Source: Litchfieldia stipae
Lineage (GTDB): Bacteria; Bacillota; Bacilli; Bacillales; Bacillaceae_L
Length of the DNA: 64,000 nt
Direction of reading: 5' to 3'
Assembly: GCF_014837155.1 (NCBI RefSeq)
Contig: NZ_JACYHA010000002.1
Span: forward strand, 62,001 to 126,000
Positions 26,217-35,353 of this stretch are shown in pieces; the stretch's first letter is position 1, and every line of letters begins with the position of its first letter. Under the pieces are notes generated by a model, which did no database searches, was not told where the DNA came from, and was given only the letters and a program-made list of their open reading frames with translations. The position numbers were made by a program, and so were the translations under genes.

Positions 26217-28076
26217 TCAAACCATAACTTTACATATGTCATTTGTAAATTCAACTGGATCTTGAATTGGTAAACCTTCGATAAGAAGTGCTTGATTATA
26301 CAATAGCTTTGTATATAGCTCTACTTTACCTTTATCATTGGCAAAGGCATCTTGTAATGAGTGGAATACTTCATGGTTTTTATTGATTTCTAGCACTTTA
26401 TCTGCTTTAATATTTTGATTATCTGGCATGGCTGCAAGAATCTTTTCCATTTCAATGGAGATTTCTCCTTCAGTTGCCAAGCAGACTGGGTGTGATTTCA
26501 ATCTCTTTGAAACTCTTACGTCTTTCACTTTATCAGCTAATATATTCTTCATGAAATCAAATAGCTCTTTGTTTACATTATCACTAGTTACTGTTTCTTC
26601 ATTGCTTTCTTCTCCATCGATTCCTAAATCACCACTAGAGATTGATTTGAACTCTTTTTCCTTGTAGGACATTAACATTTTGATAGCAAATTCATCTATA
26701 TCTTCCGTGAAATAGAGAATCTCATATCCCTTCTCAGTCACAAATTCTGCTTGTGGCAGTTTCTCTATACGTTCAATCGATTCACCTGAGCCATAATAAA
26801 TGTACTTTTGATCCTCAGGCATTCTTGAAACGTATTCATCTAGTGTAACAAGCTTCTTTTCTTGTGATGAATAGAACATGATAAGATCCTGTAACACTTC
26901 TTTATTTGAACCGAATTCACTATAGACTCCATACTTTAACTGACGCCCGAATGATTGGAAGAATTCTTCATATTTTTCTCTTTCATTTTTCAGCAGATTT
27001 AATAATTCACTTTTGATTTTTTTACTGATATTTTTAGCAATTAGCTTCAATTGGCGGTCATGCTGAAGCATTTCTCTTGATATATTAAGAGATAAATCCT
27101 CAGAATCAACCATCCCTTTCACAAAGCTGAAATGATCAGGGAGTAAATCTGCACATTTATCCATAATTAATACACCATTTGAATAAAGCTCTAAGCCTTT
27201 TTCAAATTCCTTTGAATAAAAATCAAATGGAATCTTTTCAGGGATATATAAGATGGCGTTATACCTAATTGTGCCATCAACACTAATATGAATAGCTTTG
27301 AGAGGCTTATCAAATCCATATCGTTTTTCTGTATAGAAGTTCTCGTAATCTTCATCAGTAAGTTCACTTTTATTCTTCTTCCAGATAGGAACCATACTAT
27401 TGATGATCTGCTCTTCTCCTTTTTCTGCTTCTTCATTTTCAAGATTTACGTCCATTTTAATTGGATAGCGTATGAAATCAGAGTATTTCTTAATTATCGA
27501 TTTTAATCGATATTCTTCTAAAAATTCATCATAGCTCTCATCTTCTGTATTTTCTTTTATTTTTAAGATGATTTCAGTCCCTATTGACTCTTTTTCAATC
27601 GGCTCTATTGTATATCCATCAGCACCCTCGGATTCCCATCTGTAAGCCTGGTCACTACCAAAGGCTTTACTAATTACAGTTACAACATCTGCAACCATAA
27701 ATGCAGCATAGAATCCTACTCCGAACTGACCAATGATGTCATAGCCATCCTTTATTTCGTTTTCCTTCTTAAATGCTAATGAACCACTTTTAGCAATTGT
27801 ACCAAGATTGGTTTCTAGTTCTTCTTTATTCATCCCAATACCAGTATCGATAATCTTTAAAGTTCGTGTTTCTTTGTTTGGAACCACTTTTATGTAGAAC
27901 TGCTCTTTGTTGAAATCTAATGAATCATCAGTTAATGATTTGTAATAGAATTTGTCAATCGCATCACTTGCATTGGAAATTAATTCTCGTAGGAATACCT
28001 CTTTGTGTGTATAAATTGAATGAATCATCATGTCCAGTAGTCGTTTAGACTCTGCTTTAAATTGTTGTTTTGACAT
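26217..28076 (-). CDS. htpG: Molecular chaperone HtpG (bacterial Hsp90)
   Basis: A 619-residue Hsp90. It begins [17 protein letters not shown] and shows the GHKL ATPase motifs [23 protein letters not shown] and [11 protein letters not shown], then the middle domain ([33 protein letters not shown]) and a short C-terminal dimerisation domain. It folds client proteins in the cytoplasm in an ATP-driven cycle. Start ATG 28076 behind AAGGAGAG. A perfect CIRCE operator lies 23 bases upstream of the start codon, so HrcA control is expected. The further upstream start at 28106 would lie inside CIRCE and is rejected. Confidence 0.97.
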   Translation of the reverse strand: MSKQQFKAESKRLLDMMIHSIYTHKEVFLRELISNASDAIDKFYYKSLTDDSLDFNKEQFYIKVVPNKETRTLKIIDTGIGMNKEELETNLGTIAKSGSLAFKKENEIKDGYDIIGQFGVGFYAAFMVADVVTVISKAFGSDQAYRWESEGADGYTIEPIEKESIGTEIILKIKENTEDESYDEFLEEYRLKSIIKKYSDFIRYPIKMDVNLENEEAEKGEEQIINSMVPIWKKNKSELTDEDYENFYTEKRYGFDKPLKAIHISVDGTIRYNAILYIPEKIPFDFYSKEFEKGLELYSNGVLIMDKCADLLPDHFSFVKGMVDSEDLSLNISREMLQHDRQLKLIAKNISKKIKSELLNLLKNEREKYEEFFQSFGRQLKYGVYSEFGSNKEVLQDLIMFYSSQEKKLVTLDEYVSRMPEDQKYIYYGSGESIERIEKLPQAEFVTEKGYEILYFTEDIDEFAIKMLMSYKEKEFKSISSGDLGIDGEESNEETVTSDNVNKELFDFMKNILADKVKDVRVSKRLKSHPVCLATEGEISIEMEKILAAMPDNQNIKADKVLEINKNHEVFHSLQDAFANDKGKVELYTKLLYNQALLIEGLPIQDPVEFTNDICKVMV

Positions 28077-28099
28077 ATAAACTCTCCTTTCCATACTTA

Positions 28100-28126
28100 T
28101 TAGCACTCTATCTAAATGAGTGCTAA
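28100..28126. promoter_or_regulatory. CIRCE operator (HrcA binding site) of htpG
   Basis: A perfect match to the consensus TTAGCACTC-N9-GAGTGCTAA (28100-28108 and 28118-28126). It lies between the htpG promoter and its start codon, in the transcribed leader, as in dnaK and groE operons. Confidence 0.95.
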
Positions 28127-28134
28127 TTCAATAT

Positions 28135-28166
28135 AATTTTAAACCATATACCATTATGCTTGTCAA
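28135..28166 (-). promoter_or_regulatory. Probable sigma-A promoter of htpG
   Basis: On the minus strand TTGACA (28161-28166) is followed after 17-19 bases by TTTAAAAT, upstream of CIRCE. The exact -10 hexamer is uncertain. Confidence 0.5.
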
Positions 28167-28187
28167 TAGTTTGAACTGGTGCAAGTA

Positions 28188-28225
28188 TAAAAAAAGCATC
28201 TCAAAAGGGTACCTTTCAAGATGCT
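28188..28225. terminator. Rho-independent terminator
   Basis: Arms AGCATCT (28195-28201) and AGATGCT (28219-28225) with an inner AAAGGGTACCTTT stem. The A-run on the left ends the minus-strand GGDEF-EAL-PilZ gene. Confidence 0.75.
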
Positions 28226-28229
28226 GTTA

Positions 28230-31166
28230 TTAAGATTTTAGATAATTAAGCCTATCTTCTTGCAGGATGCTAGAGTCTGGAAGAAGTGGATTTTCGTTTA
28301 TTTGAAGAAGTAGTTTATTAAACTCTAATGACAAACGGTCTTGTTCGGCTTGATTTAAGATGAATTCAAAGCCATATTCATAGACCCCATCTAGCTCAAA
28401 TTTCCAAGCATTCCTACCAATAAACTCAACCTTCTTCCCTAGGATCAATGTTTTAAATTTGATAATCATATCACTTCTTACAGGCAGATTAATGTTTGTG
28501 ACATATTTTATCCCACCAACCCCCATATCTTCTATAATCGCCTTTGATGAGCCTAGTGTTACATCCTTATTTTTAAATTTAATAATTGTCATCTTAGCCG
28601 TTAAAGGATAATCAAGCTTCAGTCGGTAGTATTTTCTTCGATCCTCAAAGGCCTCTGTCAGTACATTTTCTTGATAAGGATGAATCACTTCTTGTTTGAG
28701 TAATGATTCATATAGTGTCGCTGAAACTGGCTTACTGTAAATATATCCTTGAATCTGATGACAGTTGTGCTGAAATAGGAATTTTAATTGTTCCTGTGTT
28801 TCTACTCCCTCAGCAACAATATTAATACCAACTTCATTAGATAAAGAAACTAAGCTTTTCACAATGGCATCATTCATTGATTGAATCGTAATACCATCGA
28901 TAAAGCTTTTATCGATTTTCAGTGTATCAATGTCTAAATCTTTAAGATAGGATAATGAAGAATAGCCAGTACCAAAATCATCTAATGCAATTTTTACACC
29001 TAATGCTTTTAATTCTTTTATAATATTTTTAGTAGCTTCAGTATTTTTTATAATCGTTTGCTCTGTTAATTCTAATTCAATTAAGCTTGGATCTATGCCC
29101 GCTTCCTGAATGGTTTCCTGAACGGTTCTAACAAAACCAGTCTTAAGTAAACGCTTTGGAGAGACATTTACAGAAACGGGAACGACTGGGAGACCTTGCT
29201 TCTGCCATCTTCCAAGTGACTCACAGACTTCTTTTAACACCCAGTCACCCATATTGAAGATAAATCCGTTTTCCTCTGCTAACGGAATAAATTCCCCCGG
29301 TGAAACAATTCCCCACTCTGGGTGATTCCATCTAATAAGTGCCTCAGCACCAACAATTTTGGACGTCTTCGTATTCACTTTTGGTTGAAAATTAAGATAG
29401 AGCTCTTCGTTCATTAAGGATTTTCTTAAATCTCTCTCTAAATGGTAGAGCTTAAAGGATTCTACGTTCATTGAAGGAGAAAATATTTGCCAATCGTTTC
29501 TTCCAGATTCTTTCGCTTTGTATAGTGCGGCTAGGGCATTTCTTAAAAGTGTTTTTGAATCTTGTCCATCTAGTGGATACATGCTGATTCCAATGCTTGA
29601 TGTTATAAACAGTTCAAAATCATCAATATTAAATGGCTCTTCAATAACACTAATCAGCTCATTTGCAAGCTTGATCGCATCTCTTAACCCTAACATGTGA
29701 TTAAAAATGATTGAAAACTCGTCACCACCGATACGAGCAAAGAATGTATGTGTATCTAAGTAGTCTTTCATTCGCTCTGAAAAACAAACGAGCAGCTTGT
29801 CTCCAATCTCATGTCCTAACGTATCATTAATATATTTGAAACGGTCTAAGTTCAAATATAATACGGCAAATTTTTCGTCGGTTTTAGAACTATCATTGAT
29901 GAGCTCATCGATTCTTCGTTCAAAAAATCTTCTGTTTGGTAATTTAGTCAGGAAATCATGATCCGCTAAAAAAGCAAGGGATTCTGTATACTTTACTTTT
30001 TCAGTAGTGTCTCTAATGATTCCATCAAGTCGTATAATCTTCCCTGAATGGTCTAAATAGGGAATTGTTTGACCTTCAATCCACTTGATGTTTCCGTTTC
30101 CATCAAATATCCGGTATTGAATTTGAATTTCCTGCCCATTTATTAATTTTTCGTACTCTTTTTCTATCATTTCGATATCGTCTGGAAATATCACTTTTTT
30201 CCAGAGTTCGGGCTCTGCTTCGATCTTATCCCTACTTATCCCTAATACTGATTCTATTCCCTGAGAACAAAAGGTTATTTTATGTTCTATGAAATCATAA
30301 GACCAAATTCCAACAGACAACCGGTCTGATACTGATTTGAAGCGTTCTTCACTTTCATTTAATTTATCTTCTAAGTCTGCTTGATCAGTAATATCCTGAA
30401 GTGTTCCAAATATTCGACTCACTTCTCCTTCTTCATCGAGAATCGGATTCGTCCTCACAAATAGTACACGTTCCTGCCCATCATCTCGAGTAATACGATG
30501 AACAAAATCCAGCGGTTTCTTTTCCTTCTTGATTTTCTGGAAATTATCACGATAGATTTTCTTATCTAATGAATGTACATATGTGAGAACATTGTCCCAA
30601 TTTAACGAAAACCCTTCCTTTTGCACACCCATAATTTCATACATTTGGTGACTCCAATACGTTTTGTTGGAGTGGATATCATATTCCCAAATGCCAACGT
30701 TTATCATTCTTTGAGAATCCTCTAGTTGATCATTTACACGAATTAACTCGTCTTTAAAGGTATTAATTGAGCTCATATCTTTACAAATAACAAAGATGTA
30801 TTTTGTAGTTGGAATGAAAGTTATTTGAAGAGGAATTTCATTGCCTAATTTATGCTGTAGAATTATCTCAAATGAAGTCTTTTCTCCTTTTAAACATTTC
30901 TGAAAGTGCTGATGAACTAGCTCAGGATTTGAAGACTGAAAAAAAATAGTTGCGAATTTTACAATGTCTCTCTGTTTATAGCCAAACAAAGAAGTAAACT
31001 TTTGATTAAATGAGAGTATATTCTCTTCATCATCAGTGATAAAAATTGCTTCTGGATTCTCTCTATAAAGCGGGTGGAATTCTTCAATTATTTCGTGTTG
31101 CTCTCCCATTTTGACCCTATTCGTAAATAGATTTAATAATCCCAACCTTTTTCCCCTTAATTTCAT
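28230..31166 (-). CDS. PAS(3)-GGDEF-EAL-PilZ composite c-di-GMP protein
   Basis: A 978-residue cytoplasmic protein: three PAS domains (about residues 30-145, 150-270, 275-395), GGDEF (400-560), EAL (570-820) and a PilZ-like domain (845-960). GGDEF is intact at 480-484 but without an RxxD site. The EAL domain keeps every residue I can check: EALIRW, VNVSP, LELTEQ, DDFGTGYSS and AEGVET. The PilZ part has the RRKYYR arginine motif, but the second motif reads EDMGVGG, with Gly in the usual Ser position. It therefore can make, break and perhaps sense c-di-GMP. Start ATG 31166 behind GGAGGTGA. Confidence 0.88.
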   Translation of the reverse strand: MKLRGKRLGLLNLFTNRVKMGEQHEIIEEFHPLYRENPEAIFITDDEENILSFNQKFTSLFGYKQRDIVKFATIFFQSSNPELVHQHFQKCLKGEKTSFEIILQHKLGNEIPLQITFIPTTKYIFVICKDMSSINTFKDELIRVNDQLEDSQRMINVGIWEYDIHSNKTYWSHQMYEIMGVQKEGFSLNWDNVLTYVHSLDKKIYRDNFQKIKKEKKPLDFVHRITRDDGQERVLFVRTNPILDEEGEVSRIFGTLQDITDQADLEDKLNESEERFKSVSDRLSVGIWSYDFIEHKITFCSQGIESVLGISRDKIEAEPELWKKVIFPDDIEMIEKEYEKLINGQEIQIQYRIFDGNGNIKWIEGQTIPYLDHSGKIIRLDGIIRDTTEKVKYTESLAFLADHDFLTKLPNRRFFERRIDELINDSSKTDEKFAVLYLNLDRFKYINDTLGHEIGDKLLVCFSERMKDYLDTHTFFARIGGDEFSIIFNHMLGLRDAIKLANELISVIEEPFNIDDFELFITSSIGISMYPLDGQDSKTLLRNALAALYKAKESGRNDWQIFSPSMNVESFKLYHLERDLRKSLMNEELYLNFQPKVNTKTSKIVGAEALIRWNHPEWGIVSPGEFIPLAEENGFIFNMGDWVLKEVCESLGRWQKQGLPVVPVSVNVSPKRLLKTGFVRTVQETIQEAGIDPSLIELELTEQTIIKNTEATKNIIKELKALGVKIALDDFGTGYSSLSYLKDLDIDTLKIDKSFIDGITIQSMNDAIVKSLVSLSNEVGINIVAEGVETQEQLKFLFQHNCHQIQGYIYSKPVSATLYESLLKQEVIHPYQENVLTEAFEDRRKYYRLKLDYPLTAKMTIIKFKNKDVTLGSSKAIIEDMGVGGIKYVTNINLPVRSDMIIKFKTLILGKKVEFIGRNAWKFELDGVYEYGFEFILNQAEQDRLSLEFNKLLLQINENPLLPDSSILQEDRLNYLKS

Positions 31167-31386
31167 TGAAAAATTCACCTCCACAACTTAAACATGATTG
31201 TCTTTTTAAAGTCTTTTTTTATCATTTATATAAATTTCTAATTTTCATCATGATTATATTATCTAAGTATATGAAGTATTTGTCAAAATATAGCGTATTA
31301 TGTAGAAAAATATGGGTATTAAAAAGAGTATTGGTGGCTGTTGAGGTCATACTAAGTGTACATACCAATAAATGGAGGGAAATCTT

Positions 31387-31902
31387 ATGAGTTCTTCGAA
31401 AGAATGGTTTGCTAAAAGCTATGAAGTGTATGCTTATATACGTGGGCTTAACTTTGTAATTGAAGAGGACATTAGACAGTCGTTAAAAAGCTTAAAGCTT
31501 ACATTTTCCGCCTTTCGAATTCTCTGGATACTCTATTTTGATTCCAAAGAGTCAATTACGATGACAGATTTAAAGTACCTCGTACAAATGAATATCTCGA
31601 ATGTATTTCGACAGCTGACAAAGTTAAAAGAGGAAGGCTTAGTGGAGATTTATAATGGAGAAGATGCTCGAACTAAACATATCTCTCTTACCGAATCAGG
31701 GAGGGTTCAGGTGTTGGTTTTTTTGAACGCACATCTTGATCATTCAAATTTGGAAATCATTAAGAAGGTAAAAGAAATTCCAGAGAGTGATTATGAGAAA
31801 TTTATCGAAGTCGCAAGGTTCTTAAGTTCTGACTTAGTTGGGCCAACTTTTACAAACTGGGCAAAAGAGTCAACAAACAAGATTGTCGAGCTTGAAAAAT
31901 AA
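31387..31902 (+). CDS. MarR family transcriptional regulator (Hpr/ScoC-like)
   Basis: A 171-residue winged-helix regulator. The recognition region is MTDLKYLVQMNISNVFRQLT (about residues 58-77), followed by the wing EIYNGEDARTKHISLTESGR. The length and the long C-terminal helix resemble Hpr/ScoC of B. subtilis, a repressor of proteases and sporulation genes, but this is a loose resemblance. Start ATG 31387 behind GGAGGG; the in-frame ATG at 31372 has no ribosome site. A 40-bp palindrome lies directly behind the stop. Confidence 0.8.
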   Translation: MSSSKEWFAKSYEVYAYIRGLNFVIEEDIRQSLKSLKLTFSAFRILWILYFDSKESITMTDLKYLVQMNISNVFRQLTKLKEEGLVEIYNGEDARTKHISLTESGRVQVLVFLNAHLDHSNLEIIKKVKEIPESDYEKFIEVARFLSSDLVGPTFTNWAKESTNKIVELEK

Positions 31903-31906
31903 TTGC

Positions 31907-31946
31907 CATATATGAATAATTTGCAATCGCAAATAATTCATATATG
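31907..31946. repeat. Large AT-rich palindrome after the MarR gene
   Basis: Arms of 18 bases (31907-31924 and 31929-31946) around AATC, complementary at all but one position; they begin CATATATGAATAA and end ATTCATATATG. No T-tract follows, so it is a poor terminator and could be an operator between the MarR gene and the next gene. Confidence 0.55.
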
Positions 31947-32029
31947 ATTGTGTAATAATATGACTACATTACTCATGTTTGAGTGCTTCGTTACTTTGAA
32001 GCGTTCCAGAAAGGTGTTGAGAGGTAGTC

Positions 32030-32551
32030 ATGACTCCAGAATTAATTATTAAGTTAATTCTATTTGTTCCTTGGATTTCTCTGTTATTTATGAAAAAGGC
32101 AATACTTAAGCGATATACTCCGATTGCAACTTTTGCAGCTTTATTAGTCACACTCTATTTCGAACTGAGTTATACACAAAACTGGATCATACAAGAAGTT
32201 AAAATTACAGACGATCTTATTACGTTTGTCCCTTTCACCTTTGGTGTTTTTATCATAGGTACGATATGGATATATGCTTTAACTTACGGTAGATTTTGGT
32301 TATATGTTATCTTCAATGTAGTGATTGATGGATTTTTTGCTTTCATCTTTCAAAAATTTCTTCTAGTTCCTCAAGGAATATTTATTGAGGAAAAGCATGG
32401 CAGTATTGAAACCTTTATCTCGTTTCAAATTATGTCAATTATCTTATACATTTATCAAAGCTGGATTGACGAAGCCCTTTTTAAAAAAGAAATAACAAAT
32501 AAAAACAAAGGACTAGCTGAACGTTTACGCTACATCTTAATTGAAAGATAA
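32030..32551 (+). CDS. Integral membrane protein, unknown (5 TM)
   Basis: A 173-residue protein with five hydrophobic segments (LILFVPWISLLFM, ATFAALLVTLYF, FTFGVFIIGTIWIYAL, LYVIFNVVIDGFFAFIF, FQIMSIILYIYQSW) and a basic cytoplasmic tail. It resembles the small five-helix CBO0543-type proteins of Bacillus and Clostridium, of unknown role. Start ATG behind AGAGGTAGTC. Its last 15 bases overlap the convergent histidine kinase gene. Confidence 0.6.
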   Translation: MTPELIIKLILFVPWISLLFMKKAILKRYTPIATFAALLVTLYFELSYTQNWIIQEVKITDDLITFVPFTFGVFIIGTIWIYALTYGRFWLYVIFNVVIDGFFAFIFQKFLLVPQGIFIEEKHGSIETFISFQIMSIILYIYQSWIDEALFKKEITNKNKGLAERLRYILIER

Positions 32552-33964
32552 CGGTAACGTTACGTTAACACTAGTACCTTGCCCTACTTTACTTTCAAAG
32601 TGAATCGATCCTTTATGATGTTCGATAATCCGGTAGCAGGTCATTAAGCCAAGTCCTGTCCCTTTTTCTTTTGTTGAATAAAAGGGTTCACCTATCTTGG
32701 ACAAACGTTCACTCGGTATACCAATGCCTTCATCAACAATTTTTATAGATAGAGTTTGTTCATCATAAGAAATCACCACATCTATTTTGCCTTTTTCATT
32801 GGAAGCATCTAGAGCATTTTGAAGGATGTTAATAAAAACCTGCTTTAAGGAGCTACTGTCACCTAAAATAATACCATCTCTTATTGGTTTTTGATTAATG
32901 CAATTAATTACTTTATTCTCAAGCATTGCTTGAGGATTTATAAGTTGAATCACCTGTGAAATCAATTGATCAACAGAGATGAATTCCTTCTTCTCACTAT
33001 GTGGCTTTGCGATGGAAAGAAATTCTGCAATGATTCCTTCAATTCGTTCAATCTCATCTAATACTATTTTTGTATATTCCTTATTTAATTCAGCACCAGC
33101 ATGGGCAACTTGCATGAAGCCCTTTATTGGGGTTAAAGGATTCCTAATTTCATGAGCAACTGCAGCTGCCATTTGTCCAACAACCGCTAGCTTTTCTGAT
33201 TTTCTTAATAATTCATTGGTTTCTATTCTTTGTTGGATATCCCTTGAAACAGAAATAAGCCTAGTTTGTGTCTCTTCTTTATTATATACAGATTTAATTG
33301 TACTTTCTATCCAAATAAACGTCCCATCTTTTTTCTTCATTCGGTATGTTGAGATAATAGCAGGTTTATCTTTTAGGACCATTTCATGAACATCTCTAAC
33401 CTCTTTTTGATCATCAGGATGGATAAATTCATAGGGAAGCTTTCCTATTAGTTCATCCGCTTCATATCCTAATGTTAATTTTATTGAAGGAGAAACATAT
33501 AAGTATGTACCATCTACCTCGTGCAGATTGATCATATCAGAGGAGTTCTCTGCTAATAATCGATATTTCTCTTCACTTCTTTTTACATTTTCTTCGATTT
33601 CTACTTTCTCAGTTAAGTCATATACTTGGCCAAGAATATATCTTTCGTTACATGCCTCATCTTGAATCATAGAAACTATTAGTCGGCCAACCTTTATATT
33701 GCCATTTTTATGATAATATTTTTTCACCATTTCATATTCAGCGATTTGGCCATTTAATAGCTGTTGTAAGAGTTCCCAGTCCCTTTCGAAATCCTCTGCA
33801 TTCGAGAAATCCTGTAGAGTGACTGAGTCAAGCTCACTTTTAGTGTAGCCAAGGAATGTAGTAAACGCATGGTTAATTTCAACGCATTTCAAATCTACGG
33901 TACTAATTAGTTGAGGCAATTTTGATTGGAAAAAAATATTTTTAAACAGATTGGAATTTAGCAT
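32537..33964 (-). CDS. Orphan PAS(2) sensor histidine kinase
   Basis: A 475-residue soluble kinase with PAS domains at about residues 6-125 and 130-255, phosphoacceptor His271 in VAHEIRNPLTPIKGF, and an HATPase domain (QVFINILQNALDAS, VDEGIGIPSERL, KGTGLGLMTC). The arrangement resembles the sporulation kinases KinA/KinE that phosphorylate Spo0F. No response regulator is adjacent and no membrane helix is present, so a cytoplasmic signal is sensed. Start ATG behind GGAGGTAAC. Confidence 0.87.
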   Translation of the reverse strand: MLNSNLFKNIFFQSKLPQLISTVDLKCVEINHAFTTFLGYTKSELDSVTLQDFSNAEDFERDWELLQQLLNGQIAEYEMVKKYYHKNGNIKVGRLIVSMIQDEACNERYILGQVYDLTEKVEIEENVKRSEEKYRLLAENSSDMINLHEVDGTYLYVSPSIKLTLGYEADELIGKLPYEFIHPDDQKEVRDVHEMVLKDKPAIISTYRMKKKDGTFIWIESTIKSVYNKEETQTRLISVSRDIQQRIETNELLRKSEKLAVVGQMAAAVAHEIRNPLTPIKGFMQVAHAGAELNKEYTKIVLDEIERIEGIIAEFLSIAKPHSEKKEFISVDQLISQVIQLINPQAMLENKVINCINQKPIRDGIILGDSSSLKQVFINILQNALDASNEKGKIDVVISYDEQTLSIKIVDEGIGIPSERLSKIGEPFYSTKEKGTGLGLMTCYRIIEHHKGSIHFESKVGQGTSVNVTLPLSFN

Positions 33965-34008
33965 GTTACCTCCGAAACGGTCTTACCATTATATAGTTTG
34001 ATAATACA

Positions 34009-34485
34009 TTATTTAGTAATAAGTGCAAAATGAGCTTTCGTTAACTTAAGTAAGTCTTGAGGTTTAAGTTCTATTTGTACGCCAATAGATCCCCCACTAA
34101 TGATGATACTCTCTTTCTCGTCTCCACTTGAATCTATGTACGTAGGATATGCTTTTTTCATTCCGATAGGCGAACATCCACCTCGTATATATCCTGAGAC
34201 TTTTTGAATATCTTTAACAGGGATCATTTCTATTTTCTTTTCACCTGTAGCTTTTGCAGCCTTCTTTAAGTCTAATTCTGCTTCAACAGGAATCACGAAG
34301 ACATAATAGGAGTTACTTGTCCCTTGTGACAGTAATGTTTTATAGACGATGTTCAAGTCTCGATTTATTTTGGCAGCAGCTGATAGTCCATCGATTTTTC
34401 CATCAGTAGTAGAATATGTTAACATCGTATATTCAATTTTTTCTTTATCCAAAATTCGCATTGCATTTGTTTTATTGTGCTTCAA
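34009..34485 (-). CDS. ybaK: YbaK/EbsC-type aminoacyl-tRNA deacylase
   Basis: A 158-residue single-domain protein of the YbaK/ProX group. It has TNAMRILDKEKIEYTMLTY at the N-terminus, VYKTLLSQGTSNSYYVFVIP with the active-site Lys region, and GYIRGGCSPIGMKKAYPTYI, the conserved GG.SP.G segment. YbaK hydrolyses mischarged Cys-tRNA(Pro). TTG start behind AGGAGATGG. The polysaccharide deacetylase gene lies 21 bases upstream on the same strand and may be cotranscribed. Confidence 0.88.
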   Translation of the reverse strand: MKHNKTNAMRILDKEKIEYTMLTYSTTDGKIDGLSAAAKINRDLNIVYKTLLSQGTSNSYYVFVIPVEAELDLKKAAKATGEKKIEMIPVKDIQKVSGYIRGGCSPIGMKKAYPTYIDSSGDEKESIIISGGSIGVQIELKPQDLLKLTKAHFALITK

Positions 34486-34506
34486 TTGGGTCCATCTCCT
34501 ATTAAA

Positions 34507-35217
34507 TTAGTCCTTAGCTGCTAATTTTTTTAACTCATCTACCGTGACAAATGAATAGCCTTCATTTAAAAGTGTTTCTATGATTCCTTTAATAGCCTCT
34601 AGCTCTTCACCTGTTTGATCATACATTGGATGCATTAATATGATTGAACCAGGTGTTATTTGATCACTGACATATTGAACCATTTCAGATGAGGAAGAGA
34701 AATAGGAATCTGGTTCTAGGTTCCACATAATAGTTTCCTTTTCTTGTTTTGATAGATAATAAGGTAATCCAAAAAGTTTCTTTCCGTTAGGCGGTCTAAA
34801 AACAATCTCATTCATATATCCCGCGTCTTTTATTAACTGATCTGTTTTTGTAATCTCAGTATCGATGAATTCAAGCGATTTGAAAATCATACGTTCGTGT
34901 GAATACGTGTGGTTACCAACTTGATGGCCAGCCTGTACAATCTGTTTCACTTCCTCGGGGTTTTCTTCTATATCTGAGCCAATTAGAAAAAACGTTGCTT
35001 TTATTTTATAGTGAGCTAGCATATCTAATATTTCATCAGTTTGTTTTGTGGGACCATCATCAAAAGTTAATGCTACCACCTTTTCGTCGGTTTCTACCTG
35101 GTAGGTTAGTCCACCGAATAATTGAAAGGTTCTAGCGTTCATTAATTTATAAGTACAAAAGAGTAGTAGGATAAGCATAAACAAAACGAATCCTATGGCA
35201 AGGTATTTCTTTTTCAT
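34507..35217 (-). CDS. Membrane-anchored polysaccharide deacetylase (NodB domain)
   Basis: A 236-residue CE4 deacetylase with an N-terminal membrane anchor (about residues 5-25). Motif 1 TFDDGP is at 51-56 (Asp53, Asp54), and the metal-binding HTYSH has His103 and His107. FRPPNGKK is motif 3 and ILMHPM is the motif 5 region with its His. It should remove acetyl groups from peptidoglycan or another GlcNAc polymer outside the membrane, like the Bacillus PdaA/PdaB/YlxY group. Start behind GGAGTTGCTATTGA. Confidence 0.88.
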   Translation of the reverse strand: MKKKYLAIGFVLFMLILLLFCTYKLMNARTFQLFGGLTYQVETDEKVVALTFDDGPTKQTDEILDMLAHYKIKATFFLIGSDIEENPEEVKQIVQAGHQVGNHTYSHERMIFKSLEFIDTEITKTDQLIKDAGYMNEIVFRPPNGKKLFGLPYYLSKQEKETIMWNLEPDSYFSSSSEMVQYVSDQITPGSIILMHPMYDQTGEELEAIKGIIETLLNEGYSFVTVDELKKLAAKD

Positions 35218-35304
35218 TCAATAGCAACTCCTAGAATGTTTGTTTACACCATTATAACAATAATTATAGTTAAAGAAATCAATGATTACTCACTGATAAT
35301 AAAA

Positions 35305-35336
35305 AGAATGTGATTCCTTTTCAGAAGTCACATTCT
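35305..35336 (-). terminator. Rho-independent terminator
   Basis: Perfect arms AGAATGTGA (35305-35313) and TCACATTCT (35328-35336) with a T-tract on the minus strand, ending the ACT/PFL operon. Confidence 0.75.
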
Positions 35337-35353
35337 AATGTTAGAATTAGTGT

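Noticed and set aside
28077-28106. Ten-residue N-terminal extension of HtpG
   Set aside because: It would start inside CIRCE and lacks a ribosome site; MSKQQF is the family start.
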